From Phytophthora sp. 'mugwort' (Eukaryota; Oomycota; Peronosporomycetes; Peronosporales; Peronosporaceae): a DNA stretch of 64,000 bases. The stretch is from positions 1,178,001 to 1,242,000 of the forward strand of contig JAUCEF010000016.1 of assembly GCA_033558025.1 (NCBI GenBank). The letters run 5' to 3'. Positions 62,868-64,000 of this stretch are shown here, piece by piece (positions within the stretch are counted from its first letter, which is position 1; each line of letters begins with the position of its first letter). Below the pieces are notes generated by a model. That model was not told the origin of the DNA and did not search any database. It was given only the letters and a program-made list of their open reading frames with translations. A program made the translations under genes and the position numbers.

Positions 62868-64000
62868 ATGGTGTTCGCTGCGACGGCTTCTGCCGGGCGC
62901 CCTGCAGACTATGAGGACGATACCTACTACGTATCTGTTGCGCCGTCATCTTCGCTGTCCCCTCGTGGATTTTGGACACTGTTGGGCGTCGTGGTGCTCA
63001 TTTTACTCGCGTTCTCTTTCGTGCTGGCCAATGTCGTGGCCTGGTGCCTGCAATTACGTCGCGAGCGCCGCATCCAGCGTAAAACGGAAGAGCTGGCCGC
63101 TAAATCAACGGAGGTGAGGGTTCCGTCCGTTCCCGTGACCATCTTAACGGGCTTTTTAGGCGCCGGGAAAACTACTTTACTTAACCGGATCCTGCTCACG
63201 GAGGACCAGCTTCCCTACAAGGTCATGGTGCTGGAGAATGAGCTGGGTGCTGTGAGCATCGACCACACACTGCTGCAGGCCGGTGGCAAGGAGAAGGATG
63301 GAATCTACGTGCTTCAGAACGGCTGCATGTGCTGCACGGCTCGAGGCGGCAAAGGGAAGGGCGGAGACGAGCTCGAACGGATTCTGGACTACCTGTTGCA
63401 GCTGGTGCAGGAGCAGAGCTTCGACTATCTTGTAGTGGAGACGACGGGTCTGGCGGACCCGGGCCCGATCATTGAAACCTTTTTGCGACTGCGAGCGTCG
63501 AGATTTCGCCTTGACGCAATTGTCACAATGGTGGATGCGAAGGCAACGCAGAGATACTGGAAGGAGGAGAAGGGAGGCTATGAGTTCCCAGTTGAACTGC
63601 AGCGACAAGCGTTGTATGCGGATATTGTGGTGATGAACAAGGTCGATGTGGCCACCAAGGACGAGTGCAAGAGATTGGAAAGGGCGCTAACGAAGATTAA
63701 CGAAGAAGCCACAGTGTGTAGCAGCGTGAACGCTGATGTCGACTTGGACAAGATCTTGAATGTGAAGACGTTCGACGCGGTGCGCTTCAATGCGCAGAAT
63801 GATACTGTTAATGGCGGTAAGGGAAGTGTGAAGGCGCGTGGGCGGCATACAGGAGGAATCAGCACGATGCACTTCGAGGTCGAGCGCGACGTGGACATCG
63901 CCGCGTTTGGAGAGTGGCTGTCCGAGGTGGTCACACAGTATGTGAAGGGAGCCGATGTGTTGCGTGTGAAGGGTGTCCTCTCGGTGACTGGAGACGCTGA
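62868..64000 (+). CDS. CobW/G3E GTPase with an N-terminal membrane anchor (partial, runs off right edge)
   Basis: Open from ATG at 62868 to the window edge (377 codons seen). Residues about 36-64 form a membrane helix (FWTLLGVVVLILLAFSFVLA), unusual for this family. The G3E GTPase follows: P-loop TGFLGAGKTTLLNRIL (about 94), ENELGAVSIDH, the metal-binding GCMCC (about 151), ETTGLADPGPI, and NKVD (about 257). The start of the CobW C-terminal domain (STMHFEVERDVDIAAFGEWL) is visible, and the gene continues past 64000. Relatives are zinc metallochaperones (ZNG1) or cofactor-metal insertion GTPases. The anchor suggests work at a membrane, such as ER or an organelle; that is inference. The promoter lies in the 71 bp after a MITE. 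Confidence 0.92.
   Translation, partial: MVFAATASAGRPADYEDDTYYVSVAPSSSLSPRGFWTLLGVVVLILLAFSFVLANVVAWCLQLRRERRIQRKTEELAAKSTEVRVPSVPVTILTGFLGAGKTTLLNRILLTEDQLPYKVMVLENELGAVSIDHTLLQAGGKEKDGIYVLQNGCMCCTARGGKGKGGDELERILDYLLQLVQEQSFDYLVVETTGLADPGPIIETFLRLRASRFRLDAIVTMVDAKATQRYWKEEKGGYEFPVELQRQALYADIVVMNKVDVATKDECKRLERALTKINEEATVCSSVNADVDLDKILNVKTFDAVRFNAQNDTVNGGKGSVKARGRHTGGISTMHFEVERDVDIAAFGEWLSEVVTQYVKGADVLRVKGVLSVTGDA

Overview
The window looks like oomycete nuclear DNA, most likely Phytophthora or a close relative. Support: compact genes with none to four short GT-AG introns (52-120 nt in the models below); oomycete-style families (START-like/FYVE-like proteins, basic-region/coiled-coil proteins with a START-like tail, a short Cys/His zinc-like motif family); a kinesin-2 motor expected in flagellated zoospores; an Inr (TCATTCC) plus FPR-like (AATTTCC) core promoter before a glutathione S-transferase gene; and dense, degraded transposons. 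Species was not determined; everything here is read by eye from sequence, with no database search. Layout: 2-115 is the tail of an unidentified CDS. 1100-3500 is a degraded PIF/Harbinger-like transposon. 3920-13090 is a degraded non-LTR (LINE, endonuclease-RT) element on the minus strand. 13638-36957 is the main gene island: two tandem GSTs, a START-like/FYVE-like protein (-), kinesin-2 (+), a basic-region START-like-tail protein (-), tetraspanin (-), an SV2/SVOP-like MFS transporter (+), a double-PH protein (-), a CUE-Smr endonuclease-like protein (-), a Tul1-like membrane RING E3 (+), and a Cys/His-motif protein (+). 36974-53500 is a nest of transposons: a Ty3/gypsy element with both LTRs and a GTGTG target duplication starting 16 bp past a stop codon, holding a Tc1/mariner copy with IR/DR ends and a hAT relic; then a second hAT relic joined head-to-head to a DDE element, a MULE relic interrupted by a short Tc1-like element, and a Copia relic. 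53520-55800 is repeat-like DNA without a clear gene. 55803-63999 is a second gene island: an F-box-like protein (+), a PhoD-like phosphatase (-), a B-box/SAM/protein kinase fusion (-), a MITE-like element, and a membrane-anchored CobW/G3E GTPase (+) running off the right edge. The intact genes are housekeeping or signalling: detoxification, endosome/lipid-linked adaptors, flagellar transport, ribosome or ubiquitin quality control, metal-chaperone GTPase. No RXLR or Crinkler effector, tRNA, rRNA or CRISPR was recognised. The most unusual items are two near-perfect long palindromes in the retroelement nest, the IR/DR Tc1 element, the B-box-SAM-kinase architecture, the palindromic TGACTCA site upstream of the GST pair, and a MITE lying 71 bp before the CobW start codon.
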